The notes under the pieces: model-generated
Databases searched by the model: none
Seen by the model: only the letters and a program-made list of their open reading frames with translations
What the model was told of the DNA's origin: nothing
Translations under genes and position numbers: made by a program
In this document: in pieces, positions 32,029-41,494 of the stretch
How the letters are laid out: every line of letters starts with the position of its first letter
Numbering within the stretch: the stretch's first letter is position 1
From: Brevundimonas sp.
GTDB lineage: Bacteria; Pseudomonadota; Alphaproteobacteria; Caulobacterales; Caulobacteraceae
Direction of reading: 5' to 3'
DNA length: 64,000 nucleotides
Assembly: GCF_027487935.1 (NCBI RefSeq)
Contig: NZ_JAIYCP010000003.1
Span: forward strand, 62,001-126,000

Positions 32029-33372
32029 ATGAGGCTGCTCGCCACCAGCCTGTGGACGCGGTTCCTGAAGCGGCGGCTGCCGACCTCGCTGTGGGGCCGG
32101 TCGCTGCTGATCATCGTCCTGCCCGTGCTGGTCATGCAGGTGGCCGTGACCTGGGCCTTCTTCGACATGCATTGGCAGACGGTGACCGCCCGCCTGTCCG
32201 ACGGCCTCGCCGGCGACATCGCCTGGGCGGCCGAGAGCTGGCGCGATGACCCGACGCCCGAAAACATGGCGGTCATTTCGGAACGGGCCGAAAGGTCGAT
32301 GTCGCTGTCGGTTCAGCTGCGGGACGGTGACACCCTTCCGGCCGAGAACCGACGCGGGCCCATCGGGGTCGTCGACCGCACCCTGGAAAAAGCCCTGGCG
32401 ACCCGCCTCGACCAGCCCTTCTGGTTCGATACCACCCGCTACCCCGCCTATGTCGATATCCGGGTGCAGCAGCCGCAAGGGGTGCTGCGCGTCATTGCCC
32501 CGCGCGAACGGGCCGTGGCGACCCAGGCGCATATCTTCGTCCTGTGGCTGACCATCGCCACCGTCCTGTTGATGAGCGTCGCCATCCTGTTCATCCGCAA
32601 CCAGGTGCGCGCCATCGAGCGCCTGGCCGACGCCGCCGAGGCCTTCGGCCGGGGCGAAACCAGCGAGAATTTCAAGCCCCATGGCGCACGCGAGGTCCGG
32701 GCCGCCGCCAATGCCTTCCTCGCCATGCGCGAACGGATTCAGCGCCATATCGACCAGCGTACGGCGCTTCTGGCGTCGGTCAGCCACGACCTGCGCACCC
32801 CCCTGACCCGACTGCGGCTCGAACTGGCCCTGGCCCCGCCGTTCAAGCGCTCGAAGGCGATGGAGGGCGATCTCGACGAGATGGAACATATGATCGACGA
32901 ATACCTCGCCTTCGCCCGCGGCGAATCCGGCGAGGCCGCGCAGGCGGTGTCGATCCCGGATCTGCTTGAGGCTGCGGCCGAGGACGGACGCCGCGCGGGG
33001 GCCATGGTCGAGGTGGATGCACCCGTCGACCTGACCGCCACCCTGCGACCGCTGGCGTTCAAGCGGGCCCTGACCAACCTGGCCGGCAATGCCGCCGCTC
33101 ACGGCGAAAACGTCCGTCTCAGCGCCCGTCCCCTGCCCTCCGGCGGGCTGGAGTTGTCCGTCGAGGACGACGGCCCCGGCATTCCCGAAGACATGCACGA
33201 AGAAGCCTTCCGGCCGTTTTCCCGGCTGGACGCCTCGCGCAACCAGAATCGCAAGGGTGTGGGACTGGGCCTCGCCATCGCCCGGGATGTGGCCCGCGGA
33301 CATGGCGGCGACATTACGCTCGAGCGCAGCGACATGGGCGGCCTCCGCGCCCTGATCCGCCTGCCCGGCTGA
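32029..33372 (+). CDS. Membrane sensor histidine kinase
   Basis: This 447-residue kinase is paired with the response regulator just upstream. Two transmembrane helices (about 24-45 and 168-190) enclose a periplasmic region of roughly 120 residues, and a HAMP segment follows. The dimerisation/phosphoacceptor helix has SVSHDLRTPLTRLR with His253. The ATPase domain carries the N box (LTNLAGNAAAHGENV), the D/G1 region VEDDGPGIPEDM, and the G2 box GVGLGLAIARDV. EnvZ-like topology fits an OmpR-type partner. The sensed signal is unknown. Confidence 0.95.
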   Translation: MRLLATSLWTRFLKRRLPTSLWGRSLLIIVLPVLVMQVAVTWAFFDMHWQTVTARLSDGLAGDIAWAAESWRDDPTPENMAVISERAERSMSLSVQLRDGDTLPAENRRGPIGVVDRTLEKALATRLDQPFWFDTTRYPAYVDIRVQQPQGVLRVIAPRERAVATQAHIFVLWLTIATVLLMSVAILFIRNQVRAIERLADAAEAFGRGETSENFKPHGAREVRAAANAFLAMRERIQRHIDQRTALLASVSHDLRTPLTRLRLELALAPPFKRSKAMEGDLDEMEHMIDEYLAFARGESGEAAQAVSIPDLLEAAAEDGRRAGAMVEVDAPVDLTATLRPLAFKRALTNLAGNAAAHGENVRLSARPLPSGGLELSVEDDGPGIPEDMHEEAFRPFSRLDASRNQNRKGVGLGLAIARDVARGHGGDITLERSDMGGLRALIRLPG

Positions 33373-33454
33373 TATTCCTCCCCCATCGGGGGAGGATTGC
33401 GAAACGACGTCGGAAGGCCCACCTTCAGTCCAGACAGCGTTTTCGGAGGATATC

Positions 33455-33955
33455 ATGCGTAAACTCGCCTTCTTCGCACCGCTCGCCGCCGTTCTGGCGT
33501 TCGGCGCCGCCCCGGCCATGGCCGAGCCCGCCCTGATCAGCGTCAGCCTCGGTCCCGACCTTCAGGAAAAGGCCGAGGAACTGGGCCCGCGCGAGGTCCA
33601 GGAACAGGCCGATCGACTGGCCGACCTGGTCGGACGCGCCCTCGCCCGCGACCGCGACGGCGACCTTGACGGGGCCCGGATCGAACTGGTGCTTACCGAC
33701 CTGCGGCCCAACCGGCCGACGTTCCGGCAACTGGCCGACCGCCCCGGCCTTGACGGCTATCACAGCCGTTCGATCGGCGGGGCCGCCATCGAGGGCCAGA
33801 TCACGACCGCCGACGGCCGCACCCTGCCGGTCCGCTACGACTGGTTTTCCAGCAGCCTGGCCGATGTTGTCGGGATCGATACCTGGTCCGACGCCGACCG
33901 GGCCTATCGCCGGCTGGCCAACAACCTGGCCGACGGCCGCTACGCGTCCCGCTAA
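33455..33955 (+). CDS. Exported hypothetical protein
   Basis: This 166-residue protein has a clear signal peptide (MRKLAFFAPLAAVLAFGAAPAMA). The mature part is charged and helical: a long segment LQEKAEELGPREVQEQADRLADLVGRALARD, then ARIELVLTDLRPNRPTF. A segment ending IGGAAIEGQITTADG resembles a strand pair, and VRYDWFSSSLADV follows. No family is recognised. It follows the two-component operon after 82 bp with a GGAGG ribosome-binding site, and its stop interlocks with proC (shared CTAA at 33952-33955). Function unknown. Confidence 0.75.
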   Translation: MRKLAFFAPLAAVLAFGAAPAMAEPALISVSLGPDLQEKAEELGPREVQEQADRLADLVGRALARDRDGDLDGARIELVLTDLRPNRPTFRQLADRPGLDGYHSRSIGGAAIEGQITTADGRTLPVRYDWFSSSLADVVGIDTWSDADRAYRRLANNLADGRYASR

Positions 33956-34752
33956 AGGGCGCGCGCTCGCTTGACGGCGGCCTTGACCGCGGCCCCGGCC
34001 GCCCGGTCGAGGTCGCCGCTCGCGGCCATGGCGTCCAGCCCCGCCCGCGTGGTGCCGCCCGGCGAAGCGATGCGCCTGATCAGGGTTTCCAGCGACTCGC
34101 CCGTCTCGATCCCCGCCCCGGCCGACCGCAGGGCGCCACGTGCCAGTCGGATCGCCGCATCCCCGGACAGGCCTTCCGCCTCTCCGGCCCGCGCCAGGGC
34201 CTGGACAAAGGCATGGATGAAGGCCGGTGCCGAGCCCGCCGTCGCGGTGGCGACATCGATGTCCGCTTCCTGATCAAGGTCCACGACCTCGGCCATGGCT
34301 GAAAACAGGGCACGCGCCCGCTCGCTGGCCATGGCGTGCTCGCACCAGAGGCCCGCGACGCCACGCCCCTGGGCGACCGCCGTGGTGGGCATGACCCGCG
34401 CGGTCGGGCGGCCGGTCAGGGCGCTGATCTCCGCCGCGGCCACACCCGCCATCACCGACACAATCAGGGACTCCGCGTTCAGCGCCCCGACCAGGGGGGC
34501 GAGCGCGTCACGCCATTTCGCCGGCTTGACAGCCACCACCAGCGTTCGCGCCTCCGCCAGGGCGGCCAGGGGTGGATTGACCCGCGCCCCCTGCGCCCGC
34601 GCCGCCTCTGCGGCCGGCTTGTCCGAGGGTGTCAGAATGATCAGATCGGGCGCCGCGACGGCACCAGTCGTCAGCCAGCCCTCAAGGATGGCTGAACCCA
34701 GCCGGCCGCATCCGACAAGGACCACGGGTCCGGTTCCGACCGGCGTCCCCAT
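33952..34752 (-). CDS. proC: Pyrroline-5-carboxylate reductase
   Basis: This 266-residue enzyme reduces pyrroline-5-carboxylate to proline with NAD(P)H. The Rossmann N-terminus reads VVLVGCGRLGSAILEGWL. TLVVAVKPAKWRDAL and RVMPTTAVAQGRGVAGLW are the nucleotide and substrate segments, and the C-terminal dimer region includes SGSAPAFIHAFVQALARAGEAEG-type sequence (here TAGSAPAF) and GGTTRAGLDAM. It lies 4 bp downstream of a YbjN-family gene on the same strand; this YbjN-proC order recurs in alphaproteobacteria, to my knowledge. Length is typical. Confidence 0.93.
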   Translation of the reverse strand: MGTPVGTGPVVLVGCGRLGSAILEGWLTTGAVAAPDLIILTPSDKPAAEAARAQGARVNPPLAALAEARTLVVAVKPAKWRDALAPLVGALNAESLIVSVMAGVAAAEISALTGRPTARVMPTTAVAQGRGVAGLWCEHAMASERARALFSAMAEVVDLDQEADIDVATATAGSAPAFIHAFVQALARAGEAEGLSGDAAIRLARGALRSAGAGIETGESLETLIRRIASPGGTTRAGLDAMAASGDLDRAAGAAVKAAVKRARAL

Positions 34753-34756
34753 GGCC

Positions 34757-35260
34757 TCAGGCCGTGCCGACGGTCTCGAACAGGCAGGAATCGATCGCCT
34801 CCTGCGGCTTCTTGTTGCCGCGGATCATGAAGTCGAAGGCCGGATAGTAGCGGTCCGCCGCCTCGACCGCGGCATCGATCATGGAGGCCGCCTGGGCCAG
34901 GGTCGGGCGCTCACCCATCGGCAAGGCCAGCGAATGGCGGAAGACGATCTCGCCATCCTCGGCCCAGACCTCGAAATGGCCCATCCAGGTCCGCTGGTTG
35001 ATCAGGCCGACCAGCTCATAGGCCGCGGCGCGGCGGGCCCTGGACGCCTGCAGGTCCAGGGCGCAGCACAGCTGAAGGCAGTCGCCCTCGGGCCGCCAGG
35101 CGAACCACAGCTCGTAATCCTTCCAGTCTCCGGCAAGCGCAAAGGCCAGATCGCCTTCGTCGGTCCGGTCGAACGGCAGGTTTTCGGCCACCAGCACGTG
35201 TTCCACGACATCCAGGGGATCGTAGGGCACATCGACTTGTTCGGGCCGTACAATGTCCAT
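34757..35260 (-). CDS. YbjN domain-containing protein
   Basis: This 167-residue soluble protein of the YbjN family has the type III secretion chaperone-like fold. The visible core is DLAFALAGDWKDYELWFAWRPEG, LQLCCALDL, and AYELVGLINQRTWMGHFEVWAEDGEI, with an acidic N-terminus starting MDIVRPEQVDVPYDPLDVVEHVL. YbjN proteins affect motility and stress responses in enterobacteria, but the molecular role is unclear. It precedes proC by 4 bp and so is probably coexpressed with it. An UbiK-like gene lies 64 bp upstream on the same strand. Confidence 0.85.
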   Translation of the reverse strand: MDIVRPEQVDVPYDPLDVVEHVLVAENLPFDRTDEGDLAFALAGDWKDYELWFAWRPEGDCLQLCCALDLQASRARRAAAYELVGLINQRTWMGHFEVWAEDGEIVFRHSLALPMGERPTLAQAASMIDAAVEAADRYYPAFDFMIRGNKKPQEAIDSCLFETVGTA

Positions 35261-35324
35261 CAGGCACTCTCCGGGCGCGACTCACGCCCTGTCGTCAGAC
35301 GGTAGGCGGGTTCGCAGATTCGGC

Positions 35325-35612
35325 TCAACCGGCTGCGTCCCCAGGGGGAACCCGGCCTGTGGACGTTCCCGTGGCAGGCTTCTTTACCATCTTCGCAGGC
35401 GACCCCAGCGCCGCAACCTCGGCCCGCAGGGCGGCGATTTCGGCCTTGAGCGCGTCGAACTCGTCGCGGCGAACAAGGTCCAGGTCGGCGGCCATGCGAT
35501 CGGTGCCGGCACGAAACGCGGTCTTCGCCTCTTCTCCCGCGGCCTGGGCCAGGCCCATCGCCCCGGTGGTCAGCTTGGCGAACTCGTCGAGAAGGGGATT
35601 GCGGGTCTGCAT
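35325..35612 (-). CDS. UbiK-like accessory factor (BMFP / DUF526)
   Basis: This is a 95-residue, coiled-coil-rich small protein. The family signature MQTRNPLLDEFAKLTTGAMGLAQAAGEEAKTAF begins it, followed by a C-terminal coiled coil RRDEFDALKAEIAALRAEVAALG. UbiK helps the ubiquinone biosynthesis complex in enterobacteria; the older annotation is membrane fusogenic BMFP. It is the first gene of a three-gene minus-strand group (UbiK-YbjN-proC). The Pro/Gly/Ala tail is poorly conserved. Confidence 0.85.
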   Translation of the reverse strand: MQTRNPLLDEFAKLTTGAMGLAQAAGEEAKTAFRAGTDRMAADLDLVRRDEFDALKAEIAALRAEVAALGSPAKMVKKPATGTSTGRVPPGDAAG

Positions 35613-35796
35613 GGGAGTCTCCGGCTCGAACCAGCGAGCGACGTTAACGAAGGTTCACCCGATATGGTGAACGAAACCTTGCTGTCGATGTGACTGATAG
35701 CGTGATTTGGGCAGCGGAGGGCGTTAAGGAAATTTCAGGGACGCGCCCGGCGCCGCTTGCTAAACCTCCGCCAGCGAACCGCCGTCAGGAGTCCCC

Positions 35797-36666
35797 GTGC
35801 CCTTTCCCGAATTCGATCCGGTCCTGTTCAGCATCGGCCCGCTGGATATCCGATGGTACGCCCTCGCCTATGTCGGCGGTATCGTGCTGGGTTGGTGGTA
35901 TGCGGCGAAGCTGATCCGGAACACGGCCATCTGGGCCCCGGGAAAGCCCCCGCTCTCGACGATCCAGCTGGACGACCTGATCCTGTGGATCACGCTCGGC
36001 ATCATTCTCGGCGGGCGGTTCGGTTACGCCCTTTTCTACAAGCCGGAACTCTACGGTGCCCTGTTCAGCGGCTTGAGCTGGGGCGACCGGCTGGCCCTGT
36101 TCCGGCTGTGGGACGGGGGCATGTCCTTCCACGGCGGCATGATCGGCACGACCCTGGCGGTGGTGATCTTCGCCTGGCGCAACAAGCTGGCCACGCTCAG
36201 CATCGGCGACATGGCCCTGGCGGCGGCACCCTTCGGCCTGTTTTTCGGCCGGGTGGCCAATTTCATCAATGGCGAGCTGTGGGGCCGTGAGACAACGGTT
36301 CCCTGGGCGATCCGGTTCTGCAACGCTCGCATCGAACAGCTGTATGGCTTCTGCCCGGCCGGCGATGTGCCGCGCCACCCCAGTCAGCTCTATGAAGCCG
36401 GTCTCGAGGGTATCGCCCTGTTCGTCATCCTGTGGCTGGCGGTGTTCAAATGGCGTCTGCTGGCCAAGCCCGGCTATGTCACCGGCCTCTTCCTGTTCGG
36501 ATACGGGCTCGCCCGCGCGACGCTCGAGAATGTCCGCCAGCCTGATTTCGGGATGGAAAACCTGCCGCTCGGCCTGACCATGGGCATGATGCTGTCGATC
36601 CCGATGATGATCATCGGTGCCTGGCTGATCTGGCGGGCGCGGAGCCGGCCGCCGGTCGCTGCCTGA
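35797..36666 (+). CDS. lgt: Phosphatidylglycerol--prolipoprotein diacylglyceryl transferase
   Basis: This 289-residue inner-membrane enzyme adds diacylglyceryl to the lipobox Cys of prolipoproteins, the first step of lipoprotein maturation. Seven or so hydrophobic segments occur. Family blocks are PLDIRWYALAYVGGIVLGWWY, IILGGRFGYALFYKP, MSFHGGMIG, and the signature GRVANFINGELWGRETTVPWA, then RHPSQLYEAGLEG. The start is a GTG at 35797. midA-like and pgeF genes follow closely on the same strand. The enzyme is needed for any of the predicted lipoproteins, including the orphan at 29.5 kb. Confidence 0.96.
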   Translation: MPFPEFDPVLFSIGPLDIRWYALAYVGGIVLGWWYAAKLIRNTAIWAPGKPPLSTIQLDDLILWITLGIILGGRFGYALFYKPELYGALFSGLSWGDRLALFRLWDGGMSFHGGMIGTTLAVVIFAWRNKLATLSIGDMALAAAPFGLFFGRVANFINGELWGRETTVPWAIRFCNARIEQLYGFCPAGDVPRHPSQLYEAGLEGIALFVILWLAVFKWRLLAKPGYVTGLFLFGYGLARATLENVRQPDFGMENLPLGLTMGMMLSIPMMIIGAWLIWRARSRPPVAA

Positions 36667-36670
36667 ATCC

Positions 36671-37744
36671 ATGTTGCTGAAAGACCGTCTGGCCCGTGAG
36701 ATCGCCCTGACCGGGCCGATGACGGTGGCCGACTATGTCACGCGCTGTCTGCACGACCCGGAGGGCGGCTATTACGCCACCCGCCCGGCCATCGGCGCGA
36801 CCGGGGACTTCATCACCGCGCCGATGATCAGCCAGATGTTCGGCGAGCTGATCGGCCTGTGGGCGGTCGAGCTCTGGAGGCGGCTGGGTGCACCGGAACG
36901 GGTGCGGCTGGTCGAGGTCGGGCCCGGCGACGGGACGCTGATGGCCGACGCCCTGCGCGCCGCCCGGCTGGACCCGGAGTTTCTGCGCGCCGTCGACCTG
37001 ATCCTGATCGAGCCCAGCCCGCCGCTGCGCGAGGCACAGGGCCGGATGCTGGCGGACAGCGACCTCCACCCGCGCTGGGTCACCTCCCTGGACCGTATCG
37101 ACACCGACGCCCCGGTGATCCTGATCGCCAATGAGGTACTGGACTGCCTGCCCGCCCGCCAGTTCGTGAAGACCGAAGACGGCTGGGCCGAGCGCCGCGT
37201 GGGCGTGACCGATGACGGCGAGCTGACCTTCGGACTGGTCCGGATCACCGGCGGCTTCAAACGCCCGGAATTCGAAATGGAACCCGGCCAGACGGTCGAG
37301 ATCTCGGACCAGCAGGCCGCCTTCGGCCGCGACGTCGGGGCCCTGATCCGGGAGGCCGGGGGTGCCGCCTTGTTGATCGACTACGGTCGTGCCCGACGCG
37401 AGGCCGGCGATACCCTCCAGGGCCTGCGTCGCCACCAGAAGGTCGATCCACTGGAGACGCCGGGCGAGGTGGACCTGACCCAATGGGCCGACTTCCCTTC
37501 GGTGCTGGAAGCCGCCATCCATGCCGGGGCAGACGTTACCGGGACCCTGGGTCAGGGCAGGTTTCTGAACCAGCTGGGGATCGGGGCCCGGGCCGACCGG
37601 CTGAAGGCTGGGCGGCCCGACGCCGCTCCGGTCATCGACCGCCAGCTGGCCCGCCTGACCGCCGACGACCAGATGGGAACCCTGTTCAAGGCCTGCGCGA
37701 TCTTCTCGCCGCACGCGCTCGTCGTCCCGGGCTTCGAGGCATAG
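36671..37744 (+). CDS. MidA/NDUFAF7-family SAM-dependent methyltransferase
   Basis: This is a 357-residue class I methyltransferase (PF02636 type). Characteristic segments are MTVADYVTRCLHDPEGGYYATRPAIGATGDFITAPMISQMFGEL near the N-terminus, the SAM-binding VEVGPGDGTLMAD, and ILIANEVLDCLPARQF. Mitochondrial NDUFAF7 methylates an arginine of complex I subunit NDUFS2; bacterial members are less defined. It starts 4 bp after lgt and ends 2 bp before pgeF, so lgt-midA-pgeF is one compact operon. The protein substrate here is unproven. Confidence 0.92.
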   Translation: MLLKDRLAREIALTGPMTVADYVTRCLHDPEGGYYATRPAIGATGDFITAPMISQMFGELIGLWAVELWRRLGAPERVRLVEVGPGDGTLMADALRAARLDPEFLRAVDLILIEPSPPLREAQGRMLADSDLHPRWVTSLDRIDTDAPVILIANEVLDCLPARQFVKTEDGWAERRVGVTDDGELTFGLVRITGGFKRPEFEMEPGQTVEISDQQAAFGRDVGALIREAGGAALLIDYGRARREAGDTLQGLRRHQKVDPLETPGEVDLTQWADFPSVLEAAIHAGADVTGTLGQGRFLNQLGIGARADRLKAGRPDAAPVIDRQLARLTADDQMGTLFKACAIFSPHALVVPGFEA

Positions 37745-37746
37745 CC

Positions 37747-38517
37747 ATGACCCTGTCCCCCATCACCCACCCCCTGCTGGACCGTGCCGGCATTCGCCAC
37801 GGCTTCTTCACACGGCAGGGCGGCATCTCGACCGGTCTTTATGAAGGCCTGAACACCGGCGTGGGCTCGCAGGATGACCCCGCCGCCGTGGCCGAGAACC
37901 GCCGCCGCATTGCGGAACATCTGGGCGGCGTCCCCGACGACCTGGCCGCCTGCTACCAGGTCCATTCCGCCATCGCCCGCGTCGCCGGGGCCGGCTGGAA
38001 GGGCGACCGGCCCGAGGGCGACGCCACGGTCACCGCCACGGCCGGCGTCATCTGCGCCGTTCTGACCGCCGATTGCGCCCCGGTGCTTCTGGCCGACCCC
38101 GAGGCCGGCGTCGTCGGTGCCGCCCATGCGGGCTGGAAGGGCGCGCTGGACGGCGTCGTCCAGTCCATCGTCACCGCCATGCAGGGACTGGGGGCCGATC
38201 CGCGCCGCACGGTCGCCGTCATCGGCCCCTGCATCGCCCAAGCCTCCTATGAAGTCGGGGCCGATTTCCAGGAACGGTTCGACCGCCACGACCCCGGCAA
38301 CGCCCGCTTCTTCGCGCCGGGCGCAGCGGCCGACAAACGCCTGTTCGATCTGCCCGCCTACGTCCTGCGGCGACTGGAGCAGGCCGGGGTCGGCGACGCC
38401 GTCTGGACCGGCGACGACACGCGCACGGATGCGACGCGGTTCTACTCGAACCGGCGGGCCTATCTGAACGGGGAAGCCGATTTCGGCCGGCTGATGAGCG
38501 CGATCAGCCTGGGCTGA
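37747..38517 (+). CDS. pgeF: Peptidoglycan editing factor PgeF (YfiH family)
   Basis: This is a 256-residue cytosolic enzyme that hydrolyses UDP-MurNAc-L-Ser and keeps L-Ala in the stem peptide. It has the YfiH metal-binding fold once annotated as laccase. Visible motifs: RHGFFTRQGGISTGLYEGLNTG, the ACYQVHSAI His, and the DCAPVLLADPEAGVVGAAHAGWKG signature with metal-binding Cys and His, and GPCIAQASYEVG. Start is the ATG at 37747, 2 bp after the MidA-like gene; an upstream in-frame extension overlaps that gene. It fits functionally with the mur genes downstream. Confidence 0.9.
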   Translation: MTLSPITHPLLDRAGIRHGFFTRQGGISTGLYEGLNTGVGSQDDPAAVAENRRRIAEHLGGVPDDLAACYQVHSAIARVAGAGWKGDRPEGDATVTATAGVICAVLTADCAPVLLADPEAGVVGAAHAGWKGALDGVVQSIVTAMQGLGADPRRTVAVIGPCIAQASYEVGADFQERFDRHDPGNARFFAPGAAADKRLFDLPAYVLRRLEQAGVGDAVWTGDDTRTDATRFYSNRRAYLNGEADFGRLMSAISLG

Positions 38518-38528
38518 TCAGGGGCCGG

Positions 38529-39434
38529 TCAGCCCGCCATCGCCATATCCGGCACGCGCGTCACTTCGCGCCAGGCCTGCGGATTGGCCAGCAGTTCGCG
38601 GACCAGCAGATTGTTGATCGCATGGCCCGCCTTGACGCCCTCATAGCGACCCAGCAGGGGCGCGCCGAGCACATAGAGGTCACCGATCGCGTCCAGCGCC
38701 TTGTGCTTGACGAACTCGCGCTCCATCCGAAGCCCGCCCGGGTTCAGGATCTGGTCGCCGTCAATCACCACCGCATTCTCGAGGCTGCCGCCGCGGGCCA
38801 GGCCGGCGCGGCGCAGGGCCTCGACCTCATGGGCGAAGCCGAAGGTGCGGGCGGCCATGATCTCGGTGCGGAAGGTTTCCTCGTCAACGACGAAATCCAC
38901 CACCTGATTGCCGATGACCGGCGTGTCGAAATCGATCTCGAACCGCATCTCAAACCGGTCGCAGGGCAGCAGGGCCGCGGTCTTGTCGCCGTCCTGGACC
39001 CGGATCGGCTCCAGGATTTCGATGTAGCGCACCGGAGCTTCCTGGCGACGGAAGCCGGCACGATCCAGCAACTGAACAAACTGCAGGGCCGATCCGTCGA
39101 GGATCGGCAGCTCGGGACCGTCCACCTCGACCACGGCGTTGGACACACCAAGGGCCGAGAAGGCCGCCATCAGATGCTCGATGGTCGACAGGCGAACGCC
39201 CGCGGCGTTCTCGATCATGGTGTTCAGACGGGCGTCGACGACCGCCTCACCCGAGACCGGGATGCGGTTGTCGCGGTCCTTGATGTCGGTGCGCACGAAG
39301 ACGATGCCGGTTCCGGCCGGAGCCGGACGCACGGCCAGACGCACGCGGTCGCCCGTATGCACGCCCACGCCCGCGATGATCGCAGGGGCGACGGTCGTCT
39401 TCTGCCGATGGTCGTTTCTGACCGACACACTCAT
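38529..39434 (-). CDS. lpxC: UDP-3-O-acyl-N-acetylglucosamine deacetylase LpxC
   Basis: This 301-residue zinc enzyme catalyses the committed step of lipid A synthesis. TVAPAIIAGVGVHTGDRVRL opens the fold. STIEHLMAAFSALGVSNAVVEVDGPELPILDGSA carries the catalytic Glu86 and zinc-binding His87. HKALDAIGDLYVLG supplies the other zinc ligands (His and Asp). Start is ATG 39434; the longer frame to 39500 has no conserved N-terminus. It lies 282 bp downstream of ftsZ, separated by a strong terminator, so it is likely transcribed from its own promoter. The ftsZ-lpxC order is common in proteobacteria. Confidence 0.96.
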   Translation of the reverse strand: MSVSVRNDHRQKTTVAPAIIAGVGVHTGDRVRLAVRPAPAGTGIVFVRTDIKDRDNRIPVSGEAVVDARLNTMIENAAGVRLSTIEHLMAAFSALGVSNAVVEVDGPELPILDGSALQFVQLLDRAGFRRQEAPVRYIEILEPIRVQDGDKTAALLPCDRFEMRFEIDFDTPVIGNQVVDFVVDEETFRTEIMAARTFGFAHEVEALRRAGLARGGSLENAVVIDGDQILNPGGLRMEREFVKHKALDAIGDLYVLGAPLLGRYEGVKAGHAINNLLVRELLANPQAWREVTRVPDMAMAG

Positions 39435-39667
39435 ACTCTTTGCGTTCTTGCGACCCGCCGCAGATTGCGAAGTTCGCCCTACGAACGCTCTAGCCGCCAC
39501 CTCGCAAGCGCGAAATGAAAGTCAGGTTTCGGATTGTTTCGGTTTCAGTAACCCTCTCCCGCGCCCGGCGCAGGGCGTGAGCGCTTTCAGGGACCGGCCA
39601 TCCGGGCCGGGTCGACGGCGGACAAGGCGCCGGAATCGGCCAGACCGCCTGCCCGTTCGCCAAACGA

Positions 39668-39695
39668 AAAGGGCGGCCCCGGCGGACCGCCCTTT
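39668..39695 (-). terminator. Bidirectional-looking intrinsic terminator between ftsZ and lpxC
   Basis: AAAGGGCGG (39668-39676) pairs with CCGCCCTTT (39687-39695) around a 10-nt loop. On the minus strand the stem is flanked by TTTTC. It starts 22 bp after the ftsZ stop. Confidence 0.8.
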
Positions 39696-39716
39696 CCAAA
39701 AACCTGATCCTGAAAC

Positions 39717-41306
39717 CTAGTTCGCCAGACGTCTCAGGAAGGACGGGATTTCGAGATCATCCTCGGCCTCGCCCAGAACAGCTTCAGGGGCCGTCTGCAC
39801 CTGGCTGGTCGTGCGCATTTCCGTTGTCCGCGACTGGGGCGGATAGGTCGGCTGGGTCTGCCGTCCCTTGCCCCGACCGAAGAGGCTCCAGCCGGACTTG
39901 CGGTGATCGCGGTCGTCATAGACGTCGCGGGCGGACTCATCCGGCTGGGCACCGGTCTGCTCAGCGGCCGTGCGGTCCATGTAGAGATCGCCCTGGCTGA
40001 CCGGGGCCGCGGCTTCGGCCGCCGTCCGGCTGCGTGGCGTGGATTCATATTCCTCGACCCAGGGGTCAACGATGGGCTCGAGCGTCCGCTCCTCCGAGAC
40101 ATGGATCACCGGCTCAGGGCGCGGCTCAAACCGGGGTTCGGGTGCCCGGGCAGCGGTTCCATAGGCCGACTGGCTGGACTGAAAGGTCGGGACCACCGTA
40201 GCGGACCCGGCCTCATGCGACGCCTCGGCGCGAACCGGCTCCTGACGCACGGGTTCGGCGTGAGAGGCCGTCTGGGCCGGTGCCGGGCGGCGGGCATCAA
40301 ACACCGAAGTCGCGGTGTTCGGCGTTGCCCGGGCCGCAGCCGGGTCTTCCATGCCGGTGGCCACGACGGACACGCGGATCTTGCCTTCCAGCGCCGGGTC
40401 GAAGGCCGCGCCGAAGATGATGTTGGCGTCGGCATCCACCTCGCCGGCGATGGCGTTGGCGGCCTCGTCGACTTCCAGCAGGGTCATGTCCATGCCGCCG
40501 GTGATGTTCACCAGAACGGCCTTGGCACCCTTCAGCGAGGTCTCGTCCAGCAGCGGGTTGGCGATGGCGTTCTGGGCCGCCATCAGGGCACGGTCGTCGC
40601 CCGAGGCCTCGCCGGTGCCCATCATCGCCTTGCCCATCTCGGACATGACGGCGCGGACGTCGGCGAAGTCGAGGTTGATCAGGCCCGGCAGGATCATCAG
40701 GTCGGTGATCGACCGCACGCCGGAATGCAGCACCTGGTCGGCCATGCCGAAGGCATCGGCGAAGGTGGTGCGCTCATTGGCGACGCGGAACAGGTTCTGG
40801 TTCGGAATGACGATCAGGGTGTCGACATAGCGTTGCAGCTCGGCGATGCCCGCATCGGCCAGCCGCATGCGGTGCCGACCTTCAAAGGTGAAGGGCTTGG
40901 TCACGACGCCGACCGTCAGGATGCCGCGGTCCCGGGCACATTTGGCGATGACAGGCGCAGCACCCGTGCCGGTGCCGCCGCCCATGCCGGCGGTGATGAA
41001 GACCATATGGGCACCTTCCAGGTGCCCGTGGATTTCGTCGGCCGACTCCTCGGCGGCATTCATCCCGACCTCGGGATGGGCCCCGGCTCCCAGACCCTGG
41101 GTGATCGTCTCGCCCAGCTGGACGCGGCGGTCGGTCTTGGCGAACGACAGATGCTGGGCGTCTGTGTTGGCGACAACGAATTCGACGCCTTCGAGACCGG
41201 CATCGATCATGTTGTTGACCGCATTCCCGCCGGCTCCGCCGACTCCGAAAACAACGATCCGCGGCTTGAGATCCGTGGCTTGAGGACGCACCAGCGAGAG
41301 AGACAT
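39717..41306 (-). CDS. ftsZ: Cell division protein FtsZ
   Basis: This 529-residue tubulin-like GTPase builds the Z ring. The N-terminal GTPase has [25 protein letters not shown], the signature GGGTGTG at 109-115 with nucleotide-binding loop, and the synergy loop [11 protein letters not shown]. The C-terminal conserved peptide [13 protein letters not shown] (about 517-529) binds membrane tethers. A long low-complexity linker (roughly 320-515, rich in Pro, Glu, Arg) separates the two, as in Caulobacter FtsZ. I chose the ATG at 41306 ([17 protein letters not shown]); an upstream ATG at 41369 is unlikely. CtrA and GANTC sites lie upstream. The receptor gene next upstream ends in its own terminator. 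Confidence 0.97.
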   Translation of the reverse strand: MSLSLVRPQATDLKPRIVVFGVGGAGGNAVNNMIDAGLEGVEFVVANTDAQHLSFAKTDRRVQLGETITQGLGAGAHPEVGMNAAEESADEIHGHLEGAHMVFITAGMGGGTGTGAAPVIAKCARDRGILTVGVVTKPFTFEGRHRMRLADAGIAELQRYVDTLIVIPNQNLFRVANERTTFADAFGMADQVLHSGVRSITDLMILPGLINLDFADVRAVMSEMGKAMMGTGEASGDDRALMAAQNAIANPLLDETSLKGAKAVLVNITGGMDMTLLEVDEAANAIAGEVDADANIIFGAAFDPALEGKIRVSVVATGMEDPAAARATPNTATSVFDARRPAPAQTASHAEPVRQEPVRAEASHEAGSATVVPTFQSSQSAYGTAARAPEPRFEPRPEPVIHVSEERTLEPIVDPWVEEYESTPRSRTAAEAAAPVSQGDLYMDRTAAEQTGAQPDESARDVYDDRDHRKSGWSLFGRGKGRQTQPTYPPQSRTTEMRTTSQVQTAPEAVLGEAEDDLEIPSFLRRLAN

Positions 41307-41404
41307 TTCTATTCCGACCTTATCCGACCCTGCCCCTGCAGACCGCTGCGCAACCCCGCCGTTTCGCATTGGTTATGAGCGGGTTAAGGAGACGCCCGTT
41401 CTGC

Positions 41405-41420
41405 TTAAGAGAGAGTTACC
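41405..41420 (-). promoter_or_regulatory. CtrA box upstream of ftsZ
   Basis: TTAA (41405-41408), seven bases, then TTACC (41416-41420) match the TTAA-N7-TTAAC CtrA consensus at 8 of 9 positions. It is about 100 bp upstream of the ftsZ ATG. In Caulobacter crescentus CtrA binds near the ftsZ promoter and represses it in swarmer cells; the same control is inferred here. Confidence 0.55.
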
Positions 41421-41429
41421 GGATAGGGT

Positions 41430-41434
41430 GAGTC
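41430..41434. promoter_or_regulatory. GANTC (CcrM) site near the ftsZ promoter
   Basis: GAGTC at 41430-41434 is a GANTC motif 10 bp from the CtrA box. In Caulobacter, CcrM methylation of GANTC sites at the ftsZ promoter supports its transcription. Single GANTC sites also occur by chance, so the position rather than the motif is the evidence. Confidence 0.4.
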
Positions 41435-41494
41435 GGCGCTGTCGCCACGATTTTCATTAACCCTGTCGACAGTTTTTGGGGGTGAACCAACGAA